64,000 nt of DNA, from the NCBI RefSeq assembly GCF_022533585.1, contig NZ_CP092827.1:4690001-4754000 (forward strand). The letters run 5' to 3'. A program made the translations under genes and the position numbers. Positions 29,142 to 37,884 of this stretch are shown piece by piece (the first letter of the stretch is position 1; every line of letters begins with the position of its first letter). The stretch is from Pseudomonas sp. LS.1a. Lineage in GTDB: Bacteria; Pseudomonadota; Gammaproteobacteria; Pseudomonadales; Pseudomonadaceae. The notes below the pieces were generated by a model, which was not told the origin of the DNA, did no database searches, and worked only from the letters and a program-made list of their open reading frames with translations.

Positions 29142-29169
29142 ACATGAGGCCGCCATATTCAATTACAAG
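29142..29169 (-). promoter_or_regulatory. Sigma-32-like heat-shock promoter of groESL
   Basis: Minus strand: CTTGTAA (29163-29169), a 13-base spacer, then CCTCATGT (29142-29149), against the consensus CTTGAAA-N(11-15)-CCCCATNT. One mismatch is seen in each box. Confidence 0.7.
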
Positions 29170-29217
29170 GCTTGCTTCAGAAAATTTTTCACTAGCGTCT
29201 TTGGCCCCGTAAAAAGC

Positions 29218-29322
29218 TGGGGCCGCTTCGCGCCCCTTTCGCGACACAAGGCCGCTCCCACAGGAGGTATGCGTCCCCTGCCGGAGCGGCCTTGCGTCGG
29301 GAAAGGGGCGCGAAGCGGCCCC
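29218..29322. repeat. REP pair (class A)
   Basis: GGGGCCGCTTCGCGCCCCTT ... AAGGGGCGCGAAGCGGCCCC with internal GGCCGCTCCCAC-type halves; one half has GCCGGAGCGGCC, slightly decayed. With the promoter at 29142-29169 it accounts for the 334-bp gap 28995-29328. Confidence 0.9.
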
Positions 29323-29328
29323 CGGTTG

Positions 29329-29790
29329 TTACTTGTCGCGGCGCTCGTACTCGCCTTCGATCACGTTCGGACGGTGCCCGCCATCACGCGGCTGTGCCTG
29401 GAACGGGTCGTCCTGGAAGGCGCGCTGGCGCATGGCCTGGGCCTCGGCACGCTCGCGCATCTTGCGCGCAGCCAGGTGACGGGTGAATGGCAGCAGGCAC
29501 AGCAGGCCCAGCACGTCGCTGATGAAACCTGGCAGCAACAGCAGGCCACCACCAACAGCCAGCATCATGCCCTGGAACATGTCCTCGGCGGGCAGTTCGC
29601 CGCGCTGCAGGCTTTCACGGGCGCGCAATGCGGTGGCCAGCCCGGCCACCCGCATCACCAGCACACCCAGGGCGGAGCCGGCGATGATCAGCAGCAGCGC
29701 CGGGAAAAAACCGATGGCGGCACTGACCTTCACGAAGACGAACAGCTCCAGCACGGGAAACAGGAGAAACAACAATAGAAAAGCACGCAT
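29329..29790 (-). CDS. fxsA: FxsA family membrane protein
   Basis: Inner-membrane protein of 153 residues. About three to four hydrophobic segments cover residues 1-110 (MRAFLLLFLLFPVLELFVF, then FFPALLLIIAGSALGVLVMR, then GGGLLLLPGFISDVLGLLCL). The charged C-tail ends EGEYERRDK, typical of FxsA. E. coli FxsA relieves phage T7 exclusion by the F plasmid; its cellular role is otherwise unclear. The ATG at 29790 is chosen (GAGGAA upstream) over a longer frame to 30033. It follows the HugZ-like gene by 67 bp. Confidence 0.92.
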   Translation of the reverse strand: MRAFLLLFLLFPVLELFVFVKVSAAIGFFPALLLIIAGSALGVLVMRVAGLATALRARESLQRGELPAEDMFQGMMLAVGGGLLLLPGFISDVLGLLCLLPFTRHLAARKMRERAEAQAMRQRAFQDDPFQAQPRDGGHRPNVIEGEYERRDK

Positions 29791-29857
29791 CAAAGCATTC
29801 CTCGTTGGAAGAGAACCTTCCTGTAAGACCAACAGATGGATGCGTGCGCTCGGCTTT

Positions 29858-30589
29858 TCAACCCTCGACTTCCGTCGCAACCGGCCACTGGTCGGCGCGG
29901 GCCAGTAAAACCAGGGCTTCGCGGACTTGTGTCGGTGTGTTGCAAGTACTGGGGAAAGGTAACCAGTGCACCGCCTGACCAATACGCAGGTGCATGCCTT
30001 CGCTGTCCACCCCGACCATTTGCGCCGGCGCATGGCGTGGCAAATCGGTCAGCTCCACATAATGGGCGATGGCGTTGGCGTGGTCATTGTTCATGTGCTC
30101 GACCATGCTCGCCTCGGCCTTGCCGGCGAACGGGTTGGCCAGGGTCACCTGGTCGAGCCAGTGGATTGCGCCGAAGCCGCCGATGTAGCGGTGGCGCACC
30201 GGCTGCAGCACCCAGAAGTCGAAGTCGTGGGCCTTGTGGTAGTTGGCTGCGTCCGGGAAATAGCGGTAGTAACGCTCGGCGGCGGCCTCGATGGCGGCCT
30301 CCTCCACCAGCTTGTGTGCCTCGGCCATCACCGTCAGGCGCCCCACGGCCTGTACGTCCTCGGCTTCGCGCTCACCTACCAGCAGCGAGCACTTGGGGTC
30401 TTTCTGCAGGTTGTGGGTGTGCTGGGCGATGCGGCTGATCAGGATCAGCGGGTTGCCCTGGGCGTCCAGGCAGTACGGCACGACCGAGCCGAAGGGGTAG
30501 CCGGGCATCGACTTGGAATGGGTCGAGAGCACGCCGCGGTATTCCTTCAGCAGCAGCTCCCGGGCGGGACGGATGGCGTTGGTACTCAC
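29858..30589 (-). CDS. HugZ-like FMN/haem-binding protein (PNPOx fold plus DUF2470)
   Basis: Protein of 243 residues. The N-terminal split-barrel of the pyridoxamine-phosphate-oxidase type (about 10-150, SVVPYCLDAQGNPLILISRI) is followed by a DUF2470 domain (MVEHMNNDHANAIAHYVEL, about 165-240). This architecture is shared with HugZ/HutZ haem-utilisation enzymes and with flavin-binding general stress proteins. The start is GTG 30589 with AGGAG 10 bases ahead; a longer frame to 30697 exists. Role in haem breakdown is inference. Confidence 0.82.
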   Translation of the reverse strand: MSTNAIRPARELLLKEYRGVLSTHSKSMPGYPFGSVVPYCLDAQGNPLILISRIAQHTHNLQKDPKCSLLVGEREAEDVQAVGRLTVMAEAHKLVEEAAIEAAAERYYRYFPDAANYHKAHDFDFWVLQPVRHRYIGGFGAIHWLDQVTLANPFAGKAEASMVEHMNNDHANAIAHYVELTDLPRHAPAQMVGVDSEGMHLRIGQAVHWLPFPSTCNTPTQVREALVLLARADQWPVATEVEG

Positions 30590-30654
30590 TTGGGGGCGGC
30601 TCCTGGCGGCAGACTGGATGGGGACAAGATAAGCATTATCAGATCCAGTGCCAA

Positions 30655-30770
30655 TGGGGCTGCTTTGCAGCCCATCGCGACACAAGGCCGCTCCCACAGA
30701 GACCGATGTACATCTTGCCTTTGTGGGAGCGGCCTTGTGTGGCGAAAGGGGCGCAACGCGCGCCCGGCGG
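30655..30770. repeat. REP pair (class A, partly decayed)
   Basis: GGGGCTGCTTTGCAGCCCATCGCGACACAAGGCCGCTCCCACA faces TTGTGGGAGCGGCCTTGTGTGGCGAAAGGGGCGC. It lies between the HugZ-like and DUF481 genes. Confidence 0.85.
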
Positions 30771-30771
30771 T

Positions 30772-31782
30772 TTACCAGGTAACGCCGAAGCCTGCGGTAT
30801 AGCGGGTCTTGTCCAGGTCACTGTCCCGCGTACCGGTGATGATGTCCTTCTCCGCCTTGAGGTTGAGCGAGGCCCACTCGGTGACCTTGTAGCGCAGGCC
30901 AACCTCGGCATCCAGTGCATAATCGGCCACGCCACCCAGCGGTTTGGCGAACTCGCCGTTGGTGAACAGCTGCACGTTCTTGCCGATCAGGTAGCGGGTG
31001 TAGTCCCACTTCACCGCCGCAGAATAGAAGTTGTCCTTGGCGCCATCCTGGTATTCGAAGTCGGTGCGGTTGATCAGCGAACCCAGCGAGAACGCGCCCA
31101 GTTCGTCATCCCAGAACTGGTAACCCGGGCCGGTACCCACGGTGCGCTGGCGAGCCAGGTCTTCGATGCGGTCGCGCTTGTACTCCATGCGCCCCTGCCA
31201 GAACCACTTCTCGGTGAGGAAGCGGTCCAGGGCATACTCGGCACTCCAGTTGTCGGTGGTGGTGACGTCGTCCTTGGTCTCGCGGTTGTATTCGCCTTCG
31301 GCGTTGTGCCGCCAGCGGCCATGGCGGGCGCTGGTCTTGAAACCGACGTCGTAGTCGTCGGTGTCGTTCTCGGCGCGCTTGTAGTCCAGCGCCACGTCAA
31401 CGTTGCCCTTCCACACGAAGTCCTCGACCAGCGGCTTGGGCTTCATGATCTGCTCGATGCTGGCCAGCTCCACGGTCTTCGGCGCATCGCCATTGGCCAG
31501 GGTCACCTTGCCGGGCTCGGCGGCCTTCAGCGACTTGGCCCGCTCACCGCTGTAGGCGTCCTGCTTGACCAGCATTTCCTGGTCGCTCTGCAGGGTCTGG
31601 ACCTCTTTCCAGTCCAGGGCGATGGAACCGCCATAGGGGGTTTCCAGCAGCAGCTTGCCGCCGTCGAAGACTTTGATCTTGCCGCTGAGCCGATCACCGT
31701 TCTTCATCCACACGGTGTCGGCGAACACCGGGGAGGCGCACAGGGAAACAGCAAGCAGGCACAACAAGGATCTAGAATACAT
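30772..31782 (-). CDS. DUF481 outer-membrane beta-barrel-like protein
   Basis: Exported protein of 336 residues with a signal peptide MYSRSLLCLLAVSLCASPVF (cleavage after VFA, ~22). A short N-terminal domain (DTVWMKNGDRLSGKIKVFDG) resembles the start of YdiY-type proteins, and the C-terminal two thirds is alternating beta structure ending in TRYTAGFGVTW, with a terminal aromatic as in outer-membrane barrels. Function unknown. It is divergent from the ATL gene. Confidence 0.83.
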   Translation of the reverse strand: MYSRSLLCLLAVSLCASPVFADTVWMKNGDRLSGKIKVFDGGKLLLETPYGGSIALDWKEVQTLQSDQEMLVKQDAYSGERAKSLKAAEPGKVTLANGDAPKTVELASIEQIMKPKPLVEDFVWKGNVDVALDYKRAENDTDDYDVGFKTSARHGRWRHNAEGEYNRETKDDVTTTDNWSAEYALDRFLTEKWFWQGRMEYKRDRIEDLARQRTVGTGPGYQFWDDELGAFSLGSLINRTDFEYQDGAKDNFYSAAVKWDYTRYLIGKNVQLFTNGEFAKPLGGVADYALDAEVGLRYKVTEWASLNLKAEKDIITGTRDSDLDKTRYTAGFGVTW

Positions 31783-31948
31783 AAGCGGGCTATTGTTTGC
31801 AGACTACGGGTTCGATTTGACGAAAAAAGCCGGGCATTATCCAGATAACGACGACCAGAGCAAGGACAGACCGGGAGCATGCCGTTGAGTTCAACTCTCA
31901 TTTGCCAGACCGCCGGTCCGGTTTCATCTGCAGCCCAGGGGGGGCCTG

Positions 31949-32302
31949 ATGTCTGATGGATATGAGCATGCCCTCGACACCGCCGAGGGCCGACGGACGG
32001 CGCTGTATTCGGTACTCGGCCAAGTACCGGCCGGCAAGGTGGTCAGCTATGGCCAGCTGGCCGAGCTGGCGGGGCTTGGGCGGGCGGCACGCTGGGTCGG
32101 GCGCACCCTTGGGCAACTGCCCGCGGACACCCGTCTGCCCTGGCACCGGGTGCTCGGCGCAGGCGGCCGGCTGAGCCTGGCACTGGGTACCCCGTCGGGG
32201 GATGAACAACGGGCGCGGCTGCGCGCGGAGGGTGTAAATGTAACCAACAATCGTGTGGATATGACGCGCCATGGCTGGCGCCCGATGGAGCACAGCGGTT
32301 AG
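31949..32302 (+). CDS. Alkyltransferase-like protein (ATL, MGMT family)
   Basis: DNA-binding protein of 117 residues of the O6-methylguanine methyltransferase fold. The active-site PCHR is P64-W65-H66-R67 here, so the acceptor cysteine is replaced by Trp and the protein cannot transfer alkyl groups. It can be expected to bind O6-alkylguanine, flip it out and flag it for nucleotide-excision repair, as known for ATL proteins. Y34 and the arginine region RAARWVGRTL fit the fold. It is 43 bp upstream of ampG. Confidence 0.9.
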   Translation: MSDGYEHALDTAEGRRTALYSVLGQVPAGKVVSYGQLAELAGLGRAARWVGRTLGQLPADTRLPWHRVLGAGGRLSLALGTPSGDEQRARLRAEGVNVTNNRVDMTRHGWRPMEHSG

Positions 32303-32345
32303 AGTGCGCGCTTTGTTTTCGCAAACTTGAGGCAGATGTTGGCCC

Positions 32346-33893
32346 ATGCCCCGTAAAACCTGGCGCGCTGCGCTTGCTGCCTATGCCAGCCCGTCAACCT
32401 TGGTACTTTTGCTGCTCGGCTTCGCCGCCGGTCTGCCCTACATGCTGGTGTTCTCCACCCTTTCGGTGTGGTTGCGCGAAGCGGGCGTGGCCCGCGAGAC
32501 CATTGGTTACGCCAGCCTGATCGGCCTGGCCTACGCCTTCAAGTGGGTGTGGTCACCGCTGCTCGACCAATGGCGCCTGCCGCTGCTCGGCAGCCTGGGG
32601 CGCCGGCGTTCGTGGCTGCTGCTGTCGCAGGCGCTGGTGGTGATCGGGCTGGTCGGCATGAGCCTGTGCGACCCGCAGCAGCACCTGTCATGGCTGATCG
32701 CCCTGGCGGTACTGGTGGCCTTCGCTTCGGCCACCCAGGACATCGCCGTCGATGCCTACCGCCTGGAAATCGCCGACGACCAGCGCCAGGCCGCGCTCGC
32801 CGCCAGCTACATGGCCGGCTACCGGGTGGCGGCCCTGCTGGCCACGGCTGGTGCACTGTTCTTCGCCGAGTGGTTCGGCTCCACCGGTTTCAGCTACCTG
32901 CACAAGGCCTGGGCCGGCACCTACGTCATGTTCGCGGTGATGATGCTGCCCGCCGTATTCACCACCCTGATCATGCGCGAGCCACCCGTGCCCATGCGTA
33001 CCCAGCTGTCGGCAGCGCGCTATGGGCTGGTGCACCAACTGGCCTCGGTGTTCGTGCTGATCATCCTGCTGGTGTCAGTACCGGCCAGCTTCACCCAGAT
33101 GTTCAATACCGGCTGGTCCAGCGTCATCTCCGGTGATGCCACGCCACTGGACCTGCTGCTGGAAGACCGCGCCTTCCTGCGCCTGATCCTCTATGTGCTG
33201 CTGACCTGGGCGTGCCTGTCGAGCCTGGGCCGTCGCGGCCTGGCCCCGGTGCTGACCCCGGTCAACGACTTCATCGCCCGCTACCGCTGGCAGGCCTTGC
33301 TGTTGCTCGGCCTGATCGCCACCTATCGCATGTCGGACACGGTCATGGGCGTGATGGCCAACGTGTTCTACATCGACATGGGCTTCACCAAGGACCAGAT
33401 CGCCAGCGTCAGCAAGATCTTCGGCCTGATCATGACTTTGGTCGGCGCCGGGGTTGGCGGCCTGCTGATCGTGCGCTTCGGCATCATGCCCATCCTGTTC
33501 ATCGGCGGTGCGGCCTCGGCGGGCACCAACATCCTGTTCCTGATGCTGGCCGACATGGGCCCGAACCTGCAAATGCTGGTGGTAACCATCTCGCTGGACA
33601 ACTTCAGCTCCGGCCTGGCCACTTCGGCTTTCGTCGCTTACCTGTCGAGCCTGACCAACCTGAAGTTCTCGGCTACCCAGTATGCGTTGCTCAGCTCGAT
33701 CATGCTGCTGTTGCCGAGGCTGATCGGGGGGTATTCAGGGGTCATGGTGGAGAAGTTCGGTTACCACGACTTCTTCCTGATCACTGCCCTGCTGGGCGTG
33801 CCGACGTTGATCCTGATTGCCCTGCAGTGGCGCCAGGAAGCCGGGCCGGGCAAGCCGGTGGCTGAGGAAGGTTCGGCGGCCGAGCGGCCCTGA
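32346..33893 (+). CDS. ampG: AmpG muropeptide permease
   Basis: MFS-type inner-membrane transporter, 515 residues, with about 12 to 14 hydrophobic segments. It imports GlcNAc-anhydroMurNAc peptides for cell-wall recycling and thereby sets the ampC-inducing signal in pseudomonads. AmpG blocks are seen at FAAGLPYMLVFSTLSVWLRE (about 22-41), FKWVWSPLLDQW (about 62-73) and DIAVDAYRLE (about 134-143). The order ATL-ampG-(MFS)-mscS-yajQ matches what I recall near PA4393. A REP pair follows at 33907-34016. Confidence 0.92.
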   Translation: MPRKTWRAALAAYASPSTLVLLLLGFAAGLPYMLVFSTLSVWLREAGVARETIGYASLIGLAYAFKWVWSPLLDQWRLPLLGSLGRRRSWLLLSQALVVIGLVGMSLCDPQQHLSWLIALAVLVAFASATQDIAVDAYRLEIADDQRQAALAASYMAGYRVAALLATAGALFFAEWFGSTGFSYLHKAWAGTYVMFAVMMLPAVFTTLIMREPPVPMRTQLSAARYGLVHQLASVFVLIILLVSVPASFTQMFNTGWSSVISGDATPLDLLLEDRAFLRLILYVLLTWACLSSLGRRGLAPVLTPVNDFIARYRWQALLLLGLIATYRMSDTVMGVMANVFYIDMGFTKDQIASVSKIFGLIMTLVGAGVGGLLIVRFGIMPILFIGGAASAGTNILFLMLADMGPNLQMLVVTISLDNFSSGLATSAFVAYLSSLTNLKFSATQYALLSSIMLLLPRLIGGYSGVMVEKFGYHDFFLITALLGVPTLILIALQWRQEAGPGKPVAEEGSAAERP

Positions 33894-33906
33894 CAGATTT
33901 GTATTG

Positions 33907-34016
33907 CCTGTACCGGCCTCTTCGCGGGCTTGCCCGCTCCCACAGGTAAAGCACAGCCCTTGAGAGCTGTGCAGTACCTGTGGGAGCGGGCAAGCCCGCG
34001 AAGAGGCCGGTACAGG
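33907..34016. repeat. REP pair (class B)
   Basis: CCTGTACCGGCCTCTTCGCG ... CGCGAAGAGGCCGGTACAGG, arms over 40 bases nearly perfect. It lies between the convergent ampG and MFS genes, so it probably serves as their shared 3' structure. Confidence 0.92.
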
Positions 34017-34026
34017 TAATCAAAGA

Positions 34027-35271
34027 TTACTGAGTGACAGCCCCTTCCCCAGGCCGCCCACCCACCACGAACCACAGCGGCCACAGCGCCAAGGCCCCCG
34101 CCACACCCGCCGCCAGGGCAAAGTGCAGCAAGCTGGCCCCGGCACCAATCATCGCCAGCACCGCCCCACCCAGCCCCAGCAAGGCAATGGTGATCATCCC
34201 CAGCATGGCCGAGACCAGGCCTTTGCTCTGCTCGCTGGCGAACAGCGTCATGCGATACAGCACCGCGTTGGCCACGCCCAACCCCAGCGCGTACAGCGAC
34301 ATGCCCGCCACCACGCTGGTCACGCTTGGCCAGTACCAGGTCGCCAGCAGCATCAGGCACAGGCCGGCCAGGTAAGGCCACAACGCACCGCGCACCAGCG
34401 CCGGCAACGGATAGCGGTCGGCGATGCGGTTGATGATCAGGTTGCCAAGGATCAGTCCGCCAAACACCGGCAACTGCCACAAGGCGTACGCCATGGTGCT
34501 CAACCCCTCGTCGTGGATCAGCAGCACCGGTGACAGGCCAATCCAGCCAATCAGCGGCAAACCGACCAGGCCCAGGGCTGCGCTGCCAGCGACAAAGCGA
34601 CGGTTGGCCAGCAACTGGCCGTAACCGGCCAGCAGCGGCAGCAGGTGGATCGGCGTGAACGCCAGGCGCGAGCCGTCACGGCGCTCCACGCCCAGGGTTT
34701 CCGGCATCAGCCGGTACAGCAGCAGCCAGGCCACGACCGCGCCGATGGCAAAGGCCACGAACAGCCAGCGCCAGTCCAGCCACTGCAGCAACAAGGTGCC
34801 CACCAGCGGCCCGAGCAGTGGCGAGAGCAAGGCGATATTGGCCAGCAGGGCCATCATGCGCACGGCGTCCGCCTCACTGAAGGCTTCGTTCAGGGCCGGG
34901 TAGCTGACCGTGACCACAAAGCCCAGGCCGATACCCTGCAGCAGGCGCAGCACGTTGAACAGGCCGATGTCGTGGACCCAGAAGGAGGCCAGGCAGGCCG
35001 CGCCAAAGAACGCGCAACCGGTCAGCAGCAACGGGCGCCGGCCATAGCGGTCGGCCAGCGGGCCGATCAGCCATTGCAGCACCACGCCGCCCAGCAGGTA
35101 CAGGTTGAGGGCGTGGGGAATGTATTCGGGGCTGGCGTTCAGGTCGCCGACCACCACCGGCATGGCCGGCATGACGGCGTCGCTGGCCAGGTAGGTGAGC
35201 AGCTCGAACAGGGCCAGGGTCAGGCCGAACAGCAAGGCGCGCAGGGGGGTGATGTACAGCAGTGGTTTCAT
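34027..35271 (-). CDS. MFS drug efflux protein (MdfA/Cmr-like)
   Basis: Inner-membrane transporter of 414 residues and 12 hydrophobic segments, DHA1 family. It resembles MdfA: ALFELLTYLASDAVMPAMPV in TM1 carries the acidic residues (E and D) that bind substrate and proton, and GPLADRYGRRPLLL is motif A. The antiporter motif C region reads LLSPLLGPLVGTLL. Substrate not predictable; drug or cation/proton exchange is possible. It is convergent with ampG. The gap 35272-35345 before the next terminator holds no gene. Confidence 0.88.
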   Translation of the reverse strand: MKPLLYITPLRALLFGLTLALFELLTYLASDAVMPAMPVVVGDLNASPEYIPHALNLYLLGGVVLQWLIGPLADRYGRRPLLLTGCAFFGAACLASFWVHDIGLFNVLRLLQGIGLGFVVTVSYPALNEAFSEADAVRMMALLANIALLSPLLGPLVGTLLLQWLDWRWLFVAFAIGAVVAWLLLYRLMPETLGVERRDGSRLAFTPIHLLPLLAGYGQLLANRRFVAGSAALGLVGLPLIGWIGLSPVLLIHDEGLSTMAYALWQLPVFGGLILGNLIINRIADRYPLPALVRGALWPYLAGLCLMLLATWYWPSVTSVVAGMSLYALGLGVANAVLYRMTLFASEQSKGLVSAMLGMITIALLGLGGAVLAMIGAGASLLHFALAAGVAGALALWPLWFVVGGRPGEGAVTQ

Positions 35272-35345
35272 GATGGCGTATCGGGTGTGGCAGGTGGGGT
35301 CAGGCTATATGCCAGAAATCCCGGGGTATTGCTGTGAACAAGTGT

Positions 35346-35378
35346 AAAAAAGCCGGGGCCGCTTTGTGCCCCGGCTTC
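35346..35378 (-). terminator. Rho-independent terminator of the mscS-type gene
   Basis: Minus strand: GAAGCCGGGGC-ACAAAGC-GGCCCCGGCTTTTTT. It lies 10 bases beyond the mechanosensitive-channel stop. Confidence 0.9.
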
Positions 35379-35387
35379 AGCGCGGTA

Positions 35388-36230
35388 TTACTGCGCTGCA
35401 GTCTCCTGCACCACGCGAATCACCCGCTGCGGGAACGGAATGTCGATCCCTTCGGCCTTCAACCGGTCACGCGCATGCTCGTTGAGCATGAACATCACAT
35501 CCCAGTAATCGGCGGTCTTGGTCCACAAGCGCAACGACACGGTGATCGAGCTGTCGCCCAGGGTCGCGACCACCGCCTGCGGCGCCGGGTCGGACAGCAC
35601 ACGCGGGTCCTGCGCCAGCTCCAGCAACACGTTGCGGGCCTTCTGCAGGTCGGCCTCATAGTCCACGCCCACGTCGAATACCACCTTGCGCGTCGGCTGG
35701 CGGTTGGTGTTGGTGATGATGCCGTTGGACAGGCTGCCGTTGGGCATGATCACGGTCTTGTTGTCACCGGTACGCACCACGGTGTGGAAGATCTGGATGC
35801 TGTCAACGGTACCGGCCACGCCTTGCGCCTCGATCCAGTCGCCGATGCGGAACGGGCGGAATAGCAGGATCAGCACACCACCGGCGAAGTTTGCCAGGCT
35901 GCCCTGCAACGCCAGACCGATGGCCAGCGTGGCACCACCAATCGCGGCCACGAACGAAGTGGTCTCAATGCCGATCATCGAGGCAACGCTGATCGCCAGC
36001 ATGACCTTGAGGATGATGTTAGCCAGGGTGCGGATGAAGCCCTGCAGTGCCGGGTCTTGTACGCGCAAACCCACCAGCCTGGCGAGTCGATCACTGACCA
36101 CGTTGGTAAGCCACCAGCCGATCGCCAAGGTCAGCAGTGCCAGCAGCAGGCGGCTGCCGTATTCCATGATCAAGGGGACCCAGGTCTGCGATTGGCGGAC
36201 CAGCTGATCGACTTCAGCGCTCAAATCCAT
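35388..36230 (-). CDS. mscS: Small-conductance mechanosensitive channel (MscS family)
   Basis: Inner-membrane osmotic safety valve, 280 residues like E. coli MscS (286). Three TM segments lie at about 20-45, 60-80 and 90-115. The pore helix TM3 contains FVAAIGGATLAIGLALQGSL; LANFAGGVLILLFRPFRIGD follows, then the beta domain and the cytoplasmic vestibule. ATG 36230 is preferred: the AGGAG overlaps the ATG two codons earlier (36236) and is correctly spaced only for 36230. It is 113 bp downstream of yajQ. Confidence 0.93.
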   Translation of the reverse strand: MDLSAEVDQLVRQSQTWVPLIMEYGSRLLLALLTLAIGWWLTNVVSDRLARLVGLRVQDPALQGFIRTLANIILKVMLAISVASMIGIETTSFVAAIGGATLAIGLALQGSLANFAGGVLILLFRPFRIGDWIEAQGVAGTVDSIQIFHTVVRTGDNKTVIMPNGSLSNGIITNTNRQPTRKVVFDVGVDYEADLQKARNVLLELAQDPRVLSDPAPQAVVATLGDSSITVSLRLWTKTADYWDVMFMLNEHARDRLKAEGIDIPFPQRVIRVVQETAAQ

Positions 36231-36343
36231 ATTCATCTCCTGATGCCGAGCGGCATGTACACGTATAGCAGGCCGCCGTCGGTTCGGCGGCCATGGCCCC
36301 CATGGACATCATTACGCCATCGGGGTTCCGGACAACCCTGCGA

Positions 36344-36829
36344 TCAGTCGCGGAAGTTGTTGAACTGCAGCGGCATGTCGAATTCCTTGGTACGCAGCAG
36401 GGCAATGGCTTCCTGCAGGTCGTCACGCTTTTTACCGGTAACGCGCACCTGCTCGCCCTGGATCGCGGCCTGCACTTTCAGCTTGGCATCCTTGATGGTG
36501 GCGACGATCTTCTTCGCCAGGTCCTTGTCGATGCCTTCGCGGAATTTGGCTTCCTGCTTCTTTTCCTTGCCCGAGGCGTACGGGTCCTTGGTTTCCAGGC
36601 ACTTCACGTCGATCTTGCGCTTGACCAGCGCCAGGCGCAGGATTTCCAGCATCGCTTCGAGCTGGAACTCTTCCTCGGCGGTGAGCATCACGGTCTGCTC
36701 TTTGTCCTTGAACTCGAAGGTACCCTTGCCCTTGAGGTCGTAGCGGCGGTCCAGATCCTTGATGGCGTTGTCGACCGCGTTCTGCACTTCGTGCTTGTCC
36801 AGTTCCGATACCACGTCGAACGAAGGCAT
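36344..36829 (-). CDS. yajQ: YajQ-family nucleotide-binding protein
   Basis: Cytoplasmic protein of 161 residues, the exact family length. It begins [20 protein letters not shown] and ends [10 protein letters not shown], both near invariant. Two ferredoxin-like domains. In Xanthomonas a YajQ protein binds c-di-GMP and acts with a transcription factor; in pseudomonads it also affects phage phi6 transcription. A weak hairpin (36271-36292) without T-tract follows. It is divergent from panE. Confidence 0.96.
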   Translation of the reverse strand: MPSFDVVSELDKHEVQNAVDNAIKDLDRRYDLKGKGTFEFKDKEQTVMLTAEEEFQLEAMLEILRLALVKRKIDVKCLETKDPYASGKEKKQEAKFREGIDKDLAKKIVATIKDAKLKVQAAIQGEQVRVTGKKRDDLQEAIALLRTKEFDMPLQFNNFRD

Positions 36830-36887
36830 GGTTGTTCTCCCAAAATAAAAGCGCGCTCAGGCTGAAGATGGAGCGCGCTGGGTTTGA

Positions 36888-37847
<960 letters not shown>

Positions 37848-37884
37848 CGCGGCCCTTTAAACGGATACGGATATTGCCTAGCCC

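Noticed and set aside
29181..29196. ATTTTTCAC upstream of groES as a third ColR site
   Set aside because: TTTTTCAC is present but the preceding bases (CAGAAAA) do not fit the rest of the consensus, and it points away from groES.
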